From positions 9,902-19,982 of the forward strand of contig DUGD01000017.1 in the NCBI GenBank assembly GCA_013331575.1: a stretch of 10,081 bases of DNA, read 5' to 3'. The position numbers and the translations under genes are program-made. This document shows, one piece after another, positions 1 to 5,589 of the stretch. The DNA comes from Candidatus Woesearchaeota archaeon (GTDB taxonomy: Archaea > Nanobdellota > Nanobdellia > Woesearchaeales > UBA525). Under the pieces are notes generated by a model, which was not told the DNA's origin, searched no databases, and saw nothing but the letters and a program-made list of their open reading frames with translations. Position 1 is the first letter of the stretch, and every line of letters begins with the position of its first letter.

Positions 1-1
1 G

Positions 2-373
2 CGGAGGAAACGACGCAGTACATTCAACACGGGAAAGAATACTGCGACAAACAAGAAGAAGACAAACAAGACAAAGAAAACGGCGGCGCGGACACGCGAT
101 ACCACCGACAATGCCGCCGAGGTAACACCTCCGGTGGCACGCATCAGAGAAACACCGATAGCGCAACCCGCCATCGAAGAGCTCCCGGCCGAACTGCGAT
201 CGATCATCACGGTGCTCGAAAACGAGGATGGGCGCGCAACACAGAAAGAGCTGCGCCGCCACATACCATGCTCAGAAGCGAAAATGAGTATGATGCTCAC
301 CGAACTCGAGCACAAGAGGCGCATCGAACGCATCAAGAAGGGACGCGGCAACATCATCATTCTCAAGAGATGA
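2..373 (+). CDS. C-terminal part of a membrane-associated winged-helix regulator (COG2512-like), 5' truncated by window edge
   Basis: The frame is open from the window edge to the TGA at 371-373, so the visible GTG at 134 is probably internal and not the true start. The visible part has 123 residues. The first ~45 are a very basic, Lys/Arg/Thr-rich linker, the kind that follows a membrane segment in archaeal regulators of the COG2512 type. The last ~75 residues form a winged helix: LPAELRSIITVLE (helix 1), GRATQKELRRHI (helix 2), SEAKMSMMLTELEHKRRIER (recognition helix and turn), then KKGRGNIIILKR as the wing. Known of the family: N-terminal extracellular or membrane part and a cytoplasmic DNA-binding C-terminus; target genes are unknown. 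Inference: the membrane part lies upstream of the window. It is convergent with the 566-2002 gene. I am fairly sure of the winged helix and less sure of the membrane anchor, which is not visible. Confidence 0.75.
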   Translation, partial: RRKRRSTFNTGKNTATNKKKTNKTKKTAARTRDTTDNAAEVTPPVARIRETPIAQPAIEELPAELRSIITVLENEDGRATQKELRRHIPCSEAKMSMMLTELEHKRRIERIKKGRGNIIILKR

Positions 374-396
374 CGCTGACAGGATGACGCTGACAG
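369..396 (+). repeat. 14-bp tandem duplication spanning the stop codon of the regulator gene
   Basis: GATGACGCTGACAG occurs twice back to back (369-382 and 383-396). The first copy contains the TGA stop of the regulator gene, so the second copy lies just outside the coding region. It looks like a replication-slippage duplication. Confidence 0.8.
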
Positions 397-398
397 CG

Positions 399-404
399 AA
401 AAAA
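399..404 (-). terminator. Possible T-run terminator for the 566-2002 gene
   Basis: Six A on the plus strand give six T on the minus strand, about 160 bp past the stop of the minus-strand gene. A second, shorter tract (five A at 463-467) lies nearer. Either could end minus-strand transcription. Confidence 0.25.
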
Positions 405-432
405 GCACTGGTCAATGAGAGATGAAGTATAA

Positions 433-441
433 TCTTTTTTA
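433..441 (+). terminator. Possible T-run terminator for the upstream regulator gene
   Basis: A run of six T (435-440) lies about 60 bp after the stop codon in the spacer between two convergent genes. Archaeal RNA polymerase often terminates at such U-tracts without a hairpin. It is only a position and composition argument. Confidence 0.35.
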
Positions 442-449
442 ATCTCTCC

Positions 450-502
450 GCATGCGCAGTCACAAAAATATACTCTATACAACAATGTACGCTGCGCAAT
501 GC
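450..502. repeat. Imperfect inverted repeat in the convergent spacer
   Basis: GCATGCGCAG (450-459) can pair with CTGCGCAATGC (492-502), giving ten pairs with one bulged base and a loop of about 32 nt rich in A and T. It sits between two gene ends and may shape transcript ends. The rest of the 374-565 spacer shows no gene. Confidence 0.4.
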
Positions 503-565
503 ACCCCAGGGGTTAATCGATCGACGAGCAAACCAGTCAACGGCCAAGGTTGCGGCCGCGCTCGC

Positions 566-2002
566 TCACAAGTTGGCGAGCTGATGGTCCATGATATCGG
601 GCGCTATCTTTTCGAGGCGCTGGCGGAAATACAAGAATCTCGCGGGTGCATCCGCGAACATCGGCTTGCGCCAGAGCTGGTCGCGTAGCATCCTCACTCC
701 ATTGTGATATATCTGCTCGCGATCATCGCGTGGTACGCTTGTGTCATGGATGATGCTGAGAATTGTCGCGCAGTTTTCGTGCGTGAACGCTTTATCGAGC
801 TGGTCGTTTTTTTGCGCTGCGCGGACGTAACCAAGCAGGCATGCCATCTTATCATCGACAGGGATACGGTGGTCGGCGATGTAGCTCGAGAATGCCTGCA
901 CGTTCTTGGTACGGATACCTTCGGCATACAGCGTCCGCTCGATGCTGGATATCCGGTCTAGCGGCGTGGGATCGCTGCCCGACCCATCGACACCGTAGAG
1001 AGAGATGCCGAGCCGCCGTGCAAGCTGCGCGTCGTTCGCCGCTTCGGCTTGGAGTACCCGATCGCTCGCTTTCGCAGGCAAGTATTGTCTCGGTGAGATT
1101 ATGCCGATCTTCCCATCAGTCGTCGCGACCATACTGATTCCGAGTTTGTTGAGCTCTGTCTCATCGCGCGCGTCCACTTTCGCCCGGAAAAGCGCGGATG
1201 CCCTCGCCGCATCCTCGGGCGATATCCGCGTCCGCGTCGGATCATACACGTCGTTTTTGCGAAGCTTGTAATGCTTGCTTGTCGTCGTAGCGACAGGATC
1301 CCCCGTCTTTTGCGCCGCTGCAGGGCCATTATCGATAGGTGCTATGGTGTCGAGCCTCACAGCGTGGCCGTTCGGACTGTAAAGATGAATGCCCCATTTT
1401 TTCGCGGTGTGCGCATCGTTGGTGGCGATCGCCTGGCTCTTGAGCGCTTCCTTTGTGCCAGCGATATACTCGTGCGGCGAGCTGAACACAATCCTATTGC
1501 CCCTGCATTCGTAGAGCGTGATGCCGCAATCGTTCATCGCTATCTCATCGAGGTCATTGCGCACAGCGAAGGCTACCGCGGGGCGTACGGGCGGGCGTTT
1601 GGGAGCCTCGCGCGATAGACGCATAGTCTCTTTTGCCTGTAGATGCGTTTTGTAGTCGTTGAGCGGATTGTCAGCTATGAGGTTCAGATTGTCGAATCCT
1701 GCATCGTGATCATCACGGGAAGTGTCGTTCTTGACGTCAGGTCTATCGGTGTCCTGGGCATTCCGGTCACTATGGCAATAGAGTGTGATACCCATCTCGC
1801 GCGCACGATGAAGATCTTCGATCGCGACGGCTTGATTGTCGTATAGGCTCTTATCGCGTTCAGCGTTATAATCAGTGGTATCACAATCCTGGGGGGTCAA
1901 CGCGACACCGAGGCTTTGTGCGATGTTTTCGTTGAGAAGCGCTTTGCCACGTCGCTTATCGCGACCGTTATGACGGTGCGCATGGCTTTTGTGGGTACGC
2001 AT
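566..2002 (-). CDS. Hypothetical 478-residue protein with a 128-residue internal repeat
   Basis: I do not recognise a family. There is no signal peptide or membrane segment, so it is probably cytoplasmic. The N-terminus (1-20) is rich in His, Arg and Lys. The body carries six copies of a short motif, hydrophobic-G-[IV]-x-[LM]-[YVL], at residues 31 (LGVAL), 70 (MGITLY), 159 (CGITLY), 203 (WGIHLY), 287 (LGISMV) and 331 (LGISLY). They form three pairs, 39-44 residues apart, and the pair starts at 31, 159 and 287 are exactly 128 residues apart. The second motif of each pair follows a helix such as NDAHTAKKWG or NDAQLARRLG. The C-terminus (350-478) is a predicted all-helical region without the motif. 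The ATG at 2002 is supported by a TATA-like box about 27 bp upstream. The protein-level repeat with diverged DNA argues that this is a real gene and not an open frame by chance. Function unknown. Confidence 0.8.
   Translation of the reverse strand: MRTHKSHAHRHNGRDKRRGKALLNENIAQSLGVALTPQDCDTTDYNAERDKSLYDNQAVAIEDLHRAREMGITLYCHSDRNAQDTDRPDVKNDTSRDDHDAGFDNLNLIADNPLNDYKTHLQAKETMRLSREAPKRPPVRPAVAFAVRNDLDEIAMNDCGITLYECRGNRIVFSSPHEYIAGTKEALKSQAIATNDAHTAKKWGIHLYSPNGHAVRLDTIAPIDNGPAAAQKTGDPVATTTSKHYKLRKNDVYDPTRTRISPEDAARASALFRAKVDARDETELNKLGISMVATTDGKIGIISPRQYLPAKASDRVLQAEAANDAQLARRLGISLYGVDGSGSDPTPLDRISSIERTLYAEGIRTKNVQAFSSYIADHRIPVDDKMACLLGYVRAAQKNDQLDKAFTHENCATILSIIHDTSVPRDDREQIYHNGVRMLRDQLWRKPMFADAPARFLYFRQRLEKIAPDIMDHQLANL
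989..1933 (-). repeat. Three diverged protein-level repeats within the 566-2002 gene
   Basis: Unit 1 is residues 24-78 (bases 1769-1933), unit 2 residues 151-211 (1370-1552), and unit 3 residues 279-338 (989-1168). Units 2 and 3 match best: a GI-[TS]-[LM] strand, then SPHEYIAGTK against SPRQYLPAKA (also 128 residues apart), then ND-A-x3-A-[KR]2-x-GI-[HS]-LY. Unit 1 is the most eroded. The linkers of units 1 and 2 share a Tyr-Lys at 117 and 245, again 128 apart. Confidence 0.75.
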
Positions 2003-2025
2003 GCTGCCTCGTGAGCCACTTGTGC

Positions 2026-2033
2026 ATTAAAAG
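2026..2033 (-). promoter_or_regulatory. TATA-like box for the 566-2002 gene
   Basis: On the minus strand this reads CTTTTAAT, centred about 27 bp upstream of the ATG at 2002, as expected for a leaderless archaeal transcript. A second TATA-like string (CTTTTATAC on the minus strand, about 2055-2063) lies further upstream and would give a leader of about 30 nt. Confidence 0.5.
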
Positions 2034-2112
2034 CATTATGACAGTATTCGCGTGAGTATAAAAGCAAGATGCTAGATATTGGGCGGAGGATAATACACAC
2101 AGTCATCTCTCA

Positions 2113-2160
2113 GCCACGGTGCTGTGAGCGTCGAACGGCATCCATACGCAACACCGTGGC
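2113..2160. repeat. 9-bp perfect inverted repeat
   Basis: GCCACGGTG (2113-2121) pairs with CACCGTGGC (2152-2160) around a 30-nt loop, and two further pairs follow one mismatch. It could be an operator or a structured transcript. It lies about 110 bp upstream of the minus-strand start and about 215 bp upstream of the plus-strand start. Confidence 0.5.
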
Positions 2161-2277
2161 AATGGGGAACGAGAGTACCTGCATGCAAAAGGCTACATCT
2201 GAGCGGCAGCCGTTAAGCGGCAGCTGTCATCGCCGGCGGCTGATTCCGCAATCATCCCGTTCATTGATCTAGTCTTA

Positions 2278-2325
2278 CGAACGCAAACTACGCCAAGGCC
2301 ACAACAATGCTGCTTATTGCCTAAG
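2278..2325 (+). repeat. Shared upstream element, copy 1 (before the phosphoesterase gene)
   Basis: The element opens with a 22-bp block (2278-2299, beginning CGAACGCAAACTACGCC) and closes with GCCTAAG (2319-2325). Both blocks recur upstream of the dph2-like gene with exactly the same 41-bp offset, and the bases between them differ. It lies about 20 bp upstream of a TATA-like box. Confidence 0.7.
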
Positions 2326-2343
2326 AGCCGCGTAGTTCCTAAC

Positions 2344-2352
2344 GTTAATATA
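2344..2352 (+). promoter_or_regulatory. TATA-like box for the phosphoesterase gene
   Basis: GTTAATATA is centred about 27 bp upstream of the ATG at 2375, supporting both the chosen start and a leaderless transcript. Confidence 0.6.
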
Positions 2353-2374
2353 CCCCTGGCCATCCCGTAGCGAT

Positions 2375-3472
2375 ATGACGCTGCTGGCCATGATTCCTGG
2401 CATTGCGATATTTCTCGGCATTGTGCTCGGCGTGAGCGGACTATTGCATTATTTCGTCCTGCGACGGCTCGCTTCGCTCTATGGCTGGAGGCGCGGCGCG
2501 TGGTTCTACACCGCCGTTGCGCTCGCCACGACAGCATTTCTCTTTGCGAGCGTGCTTGTGGCGATATGGGAGAATTCCGCGACCAAAACAGCATATCTTA
2601 TTGCGGCAGTGATGCTCGGCACAGCGTTCATCATCGCATGTGTGCTCGTCATCCAGCTCCTCCTCGCGCGGTTCATCAAGCTCAAATCACGGACATGGCG
2701 GAGAGCGGTCTTCGCCGCGAGCACAGGACTCGTCGTCGCGGCGATTATCTGCGGACAGATCATCGGCGTCGAACGCGTCGAACTGCACGACACGCGCATC
2801 GCTTCGGAGTTACGCATCGTGCAACTGACCGATCTGCATATCGGCGCTATCCGCGGCGATAACCATATGGCGCGTGTCATCGAACACGTGCAGACGCTGA
2901 ACCCCGACGTCGTGGTCATAACCGGCGATCTCATCGATGGGCGTGGCCCGTTCGACCCTGCGACGTTCCGTCGATTCGACGATATCGGCGTTCCGGTCTA
3001 CTACGTCACGGGGAACCATGAGGATTATGCAGGAGAAGGCATCGTAGATCGCATGCTTGACGGGACGACTGTGCGGCACATCGCTGGAACTGCCGTCGAG
3101 ATGGGCGGTGTCCGCTTTATCGGCGTGGATAATCAAGCGAATGCCGCGGCAGTATCCCGTGAGATCGAGCGCATCTTGCGCGATGCCGCGATGGACGATG
3201 AGACATACAGTGTGCTGCTCTATCATCGACCGAGCGGGTGGAAAGGCGTTGCTGGATCAGGCATCGACCTGATGCTCTCCGGCCACACGCATAATGGACA
3301 GATATTCCCCTTCACGCTCCTCGTGCCCATCGCAGAACGCCCAGTGAATGGCCTGCACGAGAAGGAAGGGCTTCTTGTGTATGTCTCGGCGGGCACCGGC
3401 ACATGGGGACCGCCTATGCGTCTCGGCAGCACGAACGAGATAACCGTCATCGATCTGCTTCCCGCCGATTGA
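2375..3472 (+). CDS. Membrane-anchored metallophosphoesterase (YaeI/YkuE-like, COG1408)
   Basis: The 365-residue protein has hydrophobic segments at about 4-28, 45-65, 72-98 and 112-132, followed by a calcineurin-type phosphoesterase domain from about 145. All metal-binding motifs of the fold are present: TDLHIG (152-157), GDLID (184-188), GNHE (213-216), His284 in LLYHRP, and GHTHNGQ (303-309). Known of the family: a two-metal centre hydrolyses phosphomono- or diester bonds. Some relatives act on lipids such as UDP-diacylglucosamine or on membrane phospholipids, but the substrate here cannot be read from sequence. The bacterial YaeI/YkuE proteins usually have a shorter N-terminal anchor; the four-segment N-terminus is longer. 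The domain probably faces outward or inward depending on helix topology, which I cannot settle. The gene stands alone with its own promoter. The family call is firm and the substrate unknown. Confidence 0.93.
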   Translation: MTLLAMIPGIAIFLGIVLGVSGLLHYFVLRRLASLYGWRRGAWFYTAVALATTAFLFASVLVAIWENSATKTAYLIAAVMLGTAFIIACVLVIQLLLARFIKLKSRTWRRAVFAASTGLVVAAIICGQIIGVERVELHDTRIASELRIVQLTDLHIGAIRGDNHMARVIEHVQTLNPDVVVITGDLIDGRGPFDPATFRRFDDIGVPVYYVTGNHEDYAGEGIVDRMLDGTTVRHIAGTAVEMGGVRFIGVDNQANAAAVSREIERILRDAAMDDETYSVLLYHRPSGWKGVAGSGIDLMLSGHTHNGQIFPFTLLVPIAERPVNGLHEKEGLLVYVSAGTGTWGPPMRLGSTNEITVIDLLPAD

Positions 3473-3583
3473 TGCGATACGAACGACGATTGGCTGCGGC
3501 GGATACGCCCCCGGTCCGGTTTCGGACAATCAAGGTCTTTGCTCCGTTACTCGCGAAGTCGCCCGTCATCAGAACGTACACGA

Positions 3584-3798
3584 GGGAACGCAGTTCCCGG
3601 TGCCGATACCCGCATCTCCCTTGATGAGGCGCTTATGTGATAAGACTTTTTCAATCACTGCGGCGTTCATACTCTCGTTCGGTCTCGGACCTCATATGGC
3701 TCGACCCGGTCGAGCATTCGGTCCTCGGACCTGCGGTCACTTCGTTCCGCAGTTCGTTCGGGAATATTATTCCCGACGTCCCAAGAGCTTCGCTCTTG
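3584..3798. repeat. Array of short hairpins with three-base loops
   Basis: Perfect stems lie at 3584-3589/3593-3598 (GGGAAC, loop GCA), 3699-3705/3709-3715 (GCTCGAC, loop CCG), 3731-3736/3747-3752 (CTGCGG/CCGCAG), 3759-3765/3769-3775 (CGGGAAT, loop ATT) and 3782-3788/3792-3798 (CAAGAGC, loop TTC). GGTCTCGGACC (about 3681) and GGTCCTCGGACC (about 3720) are related short copies. The density is far above what ordinary spacer sequence gives. Confidence 0.7.
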
Positions 3799-3821
3799 AG
3801 GATGCCTTCGTCGCCATGCTC

Positions 3822-3869
3822 CGAACGCAAACTACGCCAAGGCAGTGATTGCGACACCGTTCGCCTAAG
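3822..3869 (+). repeat. Shared upstream element, copy 2 (before the dph2-like gene)
   Basis: The 22-bp block at 3822-3843 is identical to 2278-2299, and GCCTAAG at 3863-3869 keeps the same 41-bp offset as in copy 1. It lies about 20 bp upstream of the TATA-like box of the next gene, the same layout as copy 1. Confidence 0.7.
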
Positions 3870-3889
3870 GACTCCACGATGCCCGCACA

Positions 3890-3897
3890 TTTTTAAA
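3890..3897 (+). promoter_or_regulatory. TATA-like box for the dph2-like gene
   Basis: TTTTTAAA is centred about 27 bp upstream of the ATG at 3921, fitting a leaderless transcript and supporting that ATG as the true start of a shortened protein. Confidence 0.65.
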
Positions 3898-3920
3898 CCC
3901 GTTTCTGCTTCTCACGCCGT

Positions 3921-4595
3921 ATGAAGCTCAGTTTCGTTGATGTCAGGTACAAGGAGCGCGTTGTGCTGCCTGAATCGTTCCTATCGCAGCTCCCGAAGAC
4001 GGTCCTTCTCTTTCTCAATATCCAATTCCACCACCAATACGACGATCTCAAGAGGCAACTCGAGGCCGCAGGCATCGCAGTGAAGACAGCCCGTCCAAAG
4101 CACGCATGGCATGACGGCCAGGTCTTGGGCTGCAGCACCGAGAAATGGGATGTCGCGCAAGAGGCGTTCGTCTATGTGGGCGATGGGCGGTTCCACCCGA
4201 CAGCGTTCCTCTTCAACAACGACCAACCAGTCTACGTCTACGATCCGAAGACGGAAAAATCAAGAGTGCTGGGAAAAGAGGAGATCGCTGACGTCATCAA
4301 GGGACGGAAAGCGGGGCTTGCCACGTTCTACGCTAGTAAGCGCATCGGTGTGCTGATAACGACGAAATACGGCCAACAGCGTCTCAAACCGGCACAGCGA
4401 TTGCAGGAGCGTTTCCCCGACAAGACATTCTACCTCCTGCTTGGCGATACCATCGACTTCTCGAAGCTCGAGGATTTCCCGTTCATCGAGAGTTATATCA
4501 ACACTGCATGTCCGCGCATCTCGGACGATTTCTCGAAAGTGCCGCGTCCCGTCGTGAACATCGAAGAGATAGAAGAGCTCAAGATGAAATGGTAA
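3921..4595 (+). CDS. dph2: Dph2-family diphthamide synthesis protein lacking the N-terminal domain
   Basis: Dph2 makes the first step of diphthamide on elongation factor 2: a [4Fe-4S] cluster cleaves S-adenosylmethionine and transfers the 3-amino-3-carboxypropyl group to a histidine. Archaeal Dph2 is usually about 330-350 residues in three similar domains, each giving one cluster cysteine. This protein has 224 residues. It keeps the middle domain (about 26-115, GQVLGC with Cys71, then GDGRFHPTAF) and the last domain (about 140-224, GVLITTKYGQ, FPFIESYINTACPRI with Cys197, then DD). The first domain, with its YGACD-type cysteine, is absent, and no such sequence is visible upstream. The gene has its own well-placed TATA-like box, so it does not look like a freshly broken end. 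It may be a split gene with the N-terminal half elsewhere, or a paralogue with another role. Family assignment is strong; activity is uncertain. Confidence 0.88.
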   Translation: MKLSFVDVRYKERVVLPESFLSQLPKTVLLFLNIQFHHQYDDLKRQLEAAGIAVKTARPKHAWHDGQVLGCSTEKWDVAQEAFVYVGDGRFHPTAFLFNNDQPVYVYDPKTEKSRVLGKEEIADVIKGRKAGLATFYASKRIGVLITTKYGQQRLKPAQRLQERFPDKTFYLLLGDTIDFSKLEDFPFIESYINTACPRISDDFSKVPRPVVNIEEIEELKMKW

Positions 4596-4678
4596 GGCGA
4601 CGCATCAGAAGTATTCATCATCGCAACAAACATCGCATCGTTATTACATCATTTCGCTGCCTTGGTCACTCCGTTCCT

Positions 4679-4703
4679 AGGTTCGTCGAGTATCGCCGAA
4701 CCT
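4679..4703. repeat. Hairpin downstream of the dph2-like gene
   Basis: AGGTTCG (4679-4685) pairs with CGAACCT (4697-4703) around an 11-base loop. It directly follows GTCACTCCGTTCCTA (4665-4679), a string that recurs in the 52-bp repeats nearby. It may lie in the 3' end of the transcript. Confidence 0.5.
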
Positions 4704-4777
4704 TGGCGGGGAAGCGCTAGGTAGCACGCACCGCGGTAGACTCGGCCGCGAGTTGCGCATACACAATCGCACTCTCG

Positions 4778-4892
4778 CCGCAGCGGAGTCACTCCGCTCC
4801 TACGCGCGTTGTCTTGTTAACGCTCGAAACCGCAGCGGAGTCACTCCGTTCCTACGCGCGTTTTCTCGTTAGCACTCGAAACCGCAGCAGGA
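4778..4892. repeat. 52-bp tandem repeat, two full copies and one partial
   Basis: Copies run 4778-4829 and 4830-4881, and a partial third begins at 4882 (CCGCAGCAGGA). Each starts with CCGCAGCGGAGTCACTCCG and ends in CTCGAAA; the two full copies differ at only a few positions. CGGAGT-C-ACTCCG inside each copy can fold into a tight hairpin. There are no unique spacers, so it is not a CRISPR array. The wider spacer (4596-4967, 372 bp) shows no gene. Confidence 0.8.
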
Positions 4893-4967
4893 GCGATACA
4901 GTGTGACATATAGTTAGCTGAAAAAGAGATTGAAGAATCTGGAGACGCGGTTGGCTAAATCGGATAT

Positions 4968-5420
4968 CTACGCATCGCGCGAGGTCCCACCGTACACAAT
5001 CCTCGTAGAGAACGAGTCTGGAAAGGCAACAATCTCCTCAATACGAGGGCGCACGACCGACGTCCAACCGTGAGTACCGGCGAAAAGCGGGGCGCCAGAG
5101 CGTGGATGATGACCATAATTATGCAGGCAGAGCGCGCCATCAAAGACGGGTATCCCGTCGTGCAGCATCAAAGCGCCAGCGTAGTCCACGATATGCACTG
5201 GTGCGCCAGGGAATATCCGATACGGTCCACCCCCGCACGCCTGCGGCGTCACGACTGCGAAAAACGATGCCGAATCACACGTGTAGAACCGCAATCCTGC
5301 GCCGACGGACAATATGGCACCGCGAGCATCTCCCCCATTGTAGGGCATGTGCCTGAAGTCGACGCGTCCGCGTTCGAGCATATCTTGCAGTGTAACAGCA
5401 CCAAGTCTAAGTTCTCGCAT
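4968..5420 (-). CDS. Hypothetical protein, 150 residues
   Basis: I do not recognise a family. It has no signal peptide or membrane segment. The sequence alternates short hydrophobic stretches with Gly-rich turns (about 30-100), suggesting a small beta-rich fold. It has Cys48, Cys62 and Cys98, and a His-rich stretch LCLHNYGHHPRSG at about 97-109, which could bind a metal, though nothing proves this. The start at 5420 is well supported: AGGTGAG lies three bases upstream as a Shine-Dalgarno sequence, and a TATA-like box lies about 40 bp upstream, so this transcript should have a short leader, unlike its neighbours. It is divergent from the serine hydrolase gene, with which it shares a 169-bp control region. 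Confidence 0.65.
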   Translation of the reverse strand: MRELRLGAVTLQDMLERGRVDFRHMPYNGGDARGAILSVGAGLRFYTCDSASFFAVVTPQACGGGPYRIFPGAPVHIVDYAGALMLHDGIPVFDGALCLHNYGHHPRSGAPLFAGTHGWTSVVRPRIEEIVAFPDSFSTRIVYGGTSRDA

Positions 5421-5423
5421 AGT

Positions 5424-5430
5424 CTCACCT
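5424..5430 (-). promoter_or_regulatory. Shine-Dalgarno sequence of the 4968-5420 gene
   Basis: The minus strand reads AGGTGAG, then three bases, then ATG. It matches the archaeal 16S anti-SD (GGAGGTGATC type). It fixes the start at 5420. Confidence 0.65.
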
Positions 5431-5456
5431 AGAAAACACTAACTGGAGTGGATGAG

Positions 5457-5464
5457 TATTAAAA
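5457..5464 (-). promoter_or_regulatory. TATA-like box for the 4968-5420 gene
   Basis: On the minus strand this reads TTTTAATA, about 40 bp upstream of the ATG. Transcription should start about 15 nt before the ATG, leaving room for the Shine-Dalgarno sequence. Confidence 0.55.
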
Positions 5465-5508
5465 CATTCCCGAAAACGATGATCCATCAACAACAATCCG
5501 CCACATAC

Positions 5509-5524
5509 GCGCGCCTTAGCGCGC
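5509..5524. repeat. GCGCGC hairpin or palindrome in the divergent control region
   Basis: GCGCGC (5509-5514), CTTA, then GCGCGC (5519-5524) form a perfect 6-bp inverted repeat between the two divergent promoters, about 35 bp upstream of the TATA-like box of the serine hydrolase gene. It could be a regulator site. Confidence 0.45.
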
Positions 5525-5557
5525 ACGTGACTGGTACTACAGCCGAGAAAAAGATAT

Positions 5558-5566
5558 CTTTTTATC
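5558..5566 (+). promoter_or_regulatory. TATA-like box for the serine hydrolase gene
   Basis: CTTTTTATC is centred about 27 bp upstream of the ATG at 5590. This supports that ATG over the in-frame ATGs at 5596 and 5611, and suggests a leaderless transcript. Confidence 0.6.
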
Positions 5567-5589
5567 CAGCATGACTGACTCAGAGCACT

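Larger units (their letters stand above)
2003..2374. other. Divergent intergenic region, no gene seen
   Basis: This 372-bp spacer separates the repeat-protein gene (minus) from the phosphoesterase gene (plus). It holds promoters for both, a 9-bp inverted repeat (2113-2160), a direct repeat GCGGCAGC (about 2203 and 2216) in a GC-rich stretch, and the first copy of an element also found upstream of the dph2-like gene. The short frames that cross it have no recognisable protein features. Confidence 0.7.
3473..3920. other. Intergenic region of 448 bp, hairpin-rich, no gene seen
   Basis: The spacer between the phosphoesterase and dph2-like genes contains an array of short perfect hairpins, the second copy of the shared upstream element, and a TATA-like box. 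Plus-strand frames crossing it were checked for the missing Dph2 N-terminal domain (a YGACD-type cysteine motif) and none was found. No clear T-run terminator follows the phosphoesterase gene. Confidence 0.7.

Noticed and set aside
1271..1618. Plus-strand frame inside the repeat-protein gene as a separate gene
   Set aside because: It has no recognisable features or promoter, and the minus strand here encodes clear protein-level repeats.
3600..3924. Plus-strand frames upstream of the dph2-like gene as its missing N-terminal domain
   Set aside because: They translate the hairpin array, contain no YGACD-type motif or strand-helix pattern of Dph2 domain 1, and the real gene has its own TATA box and ATG.
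4778..4892. CRISPR array from the 52-bp repeats
   Set aside because: The copies abut with no unique spacers, and there are no cas genes nearby.
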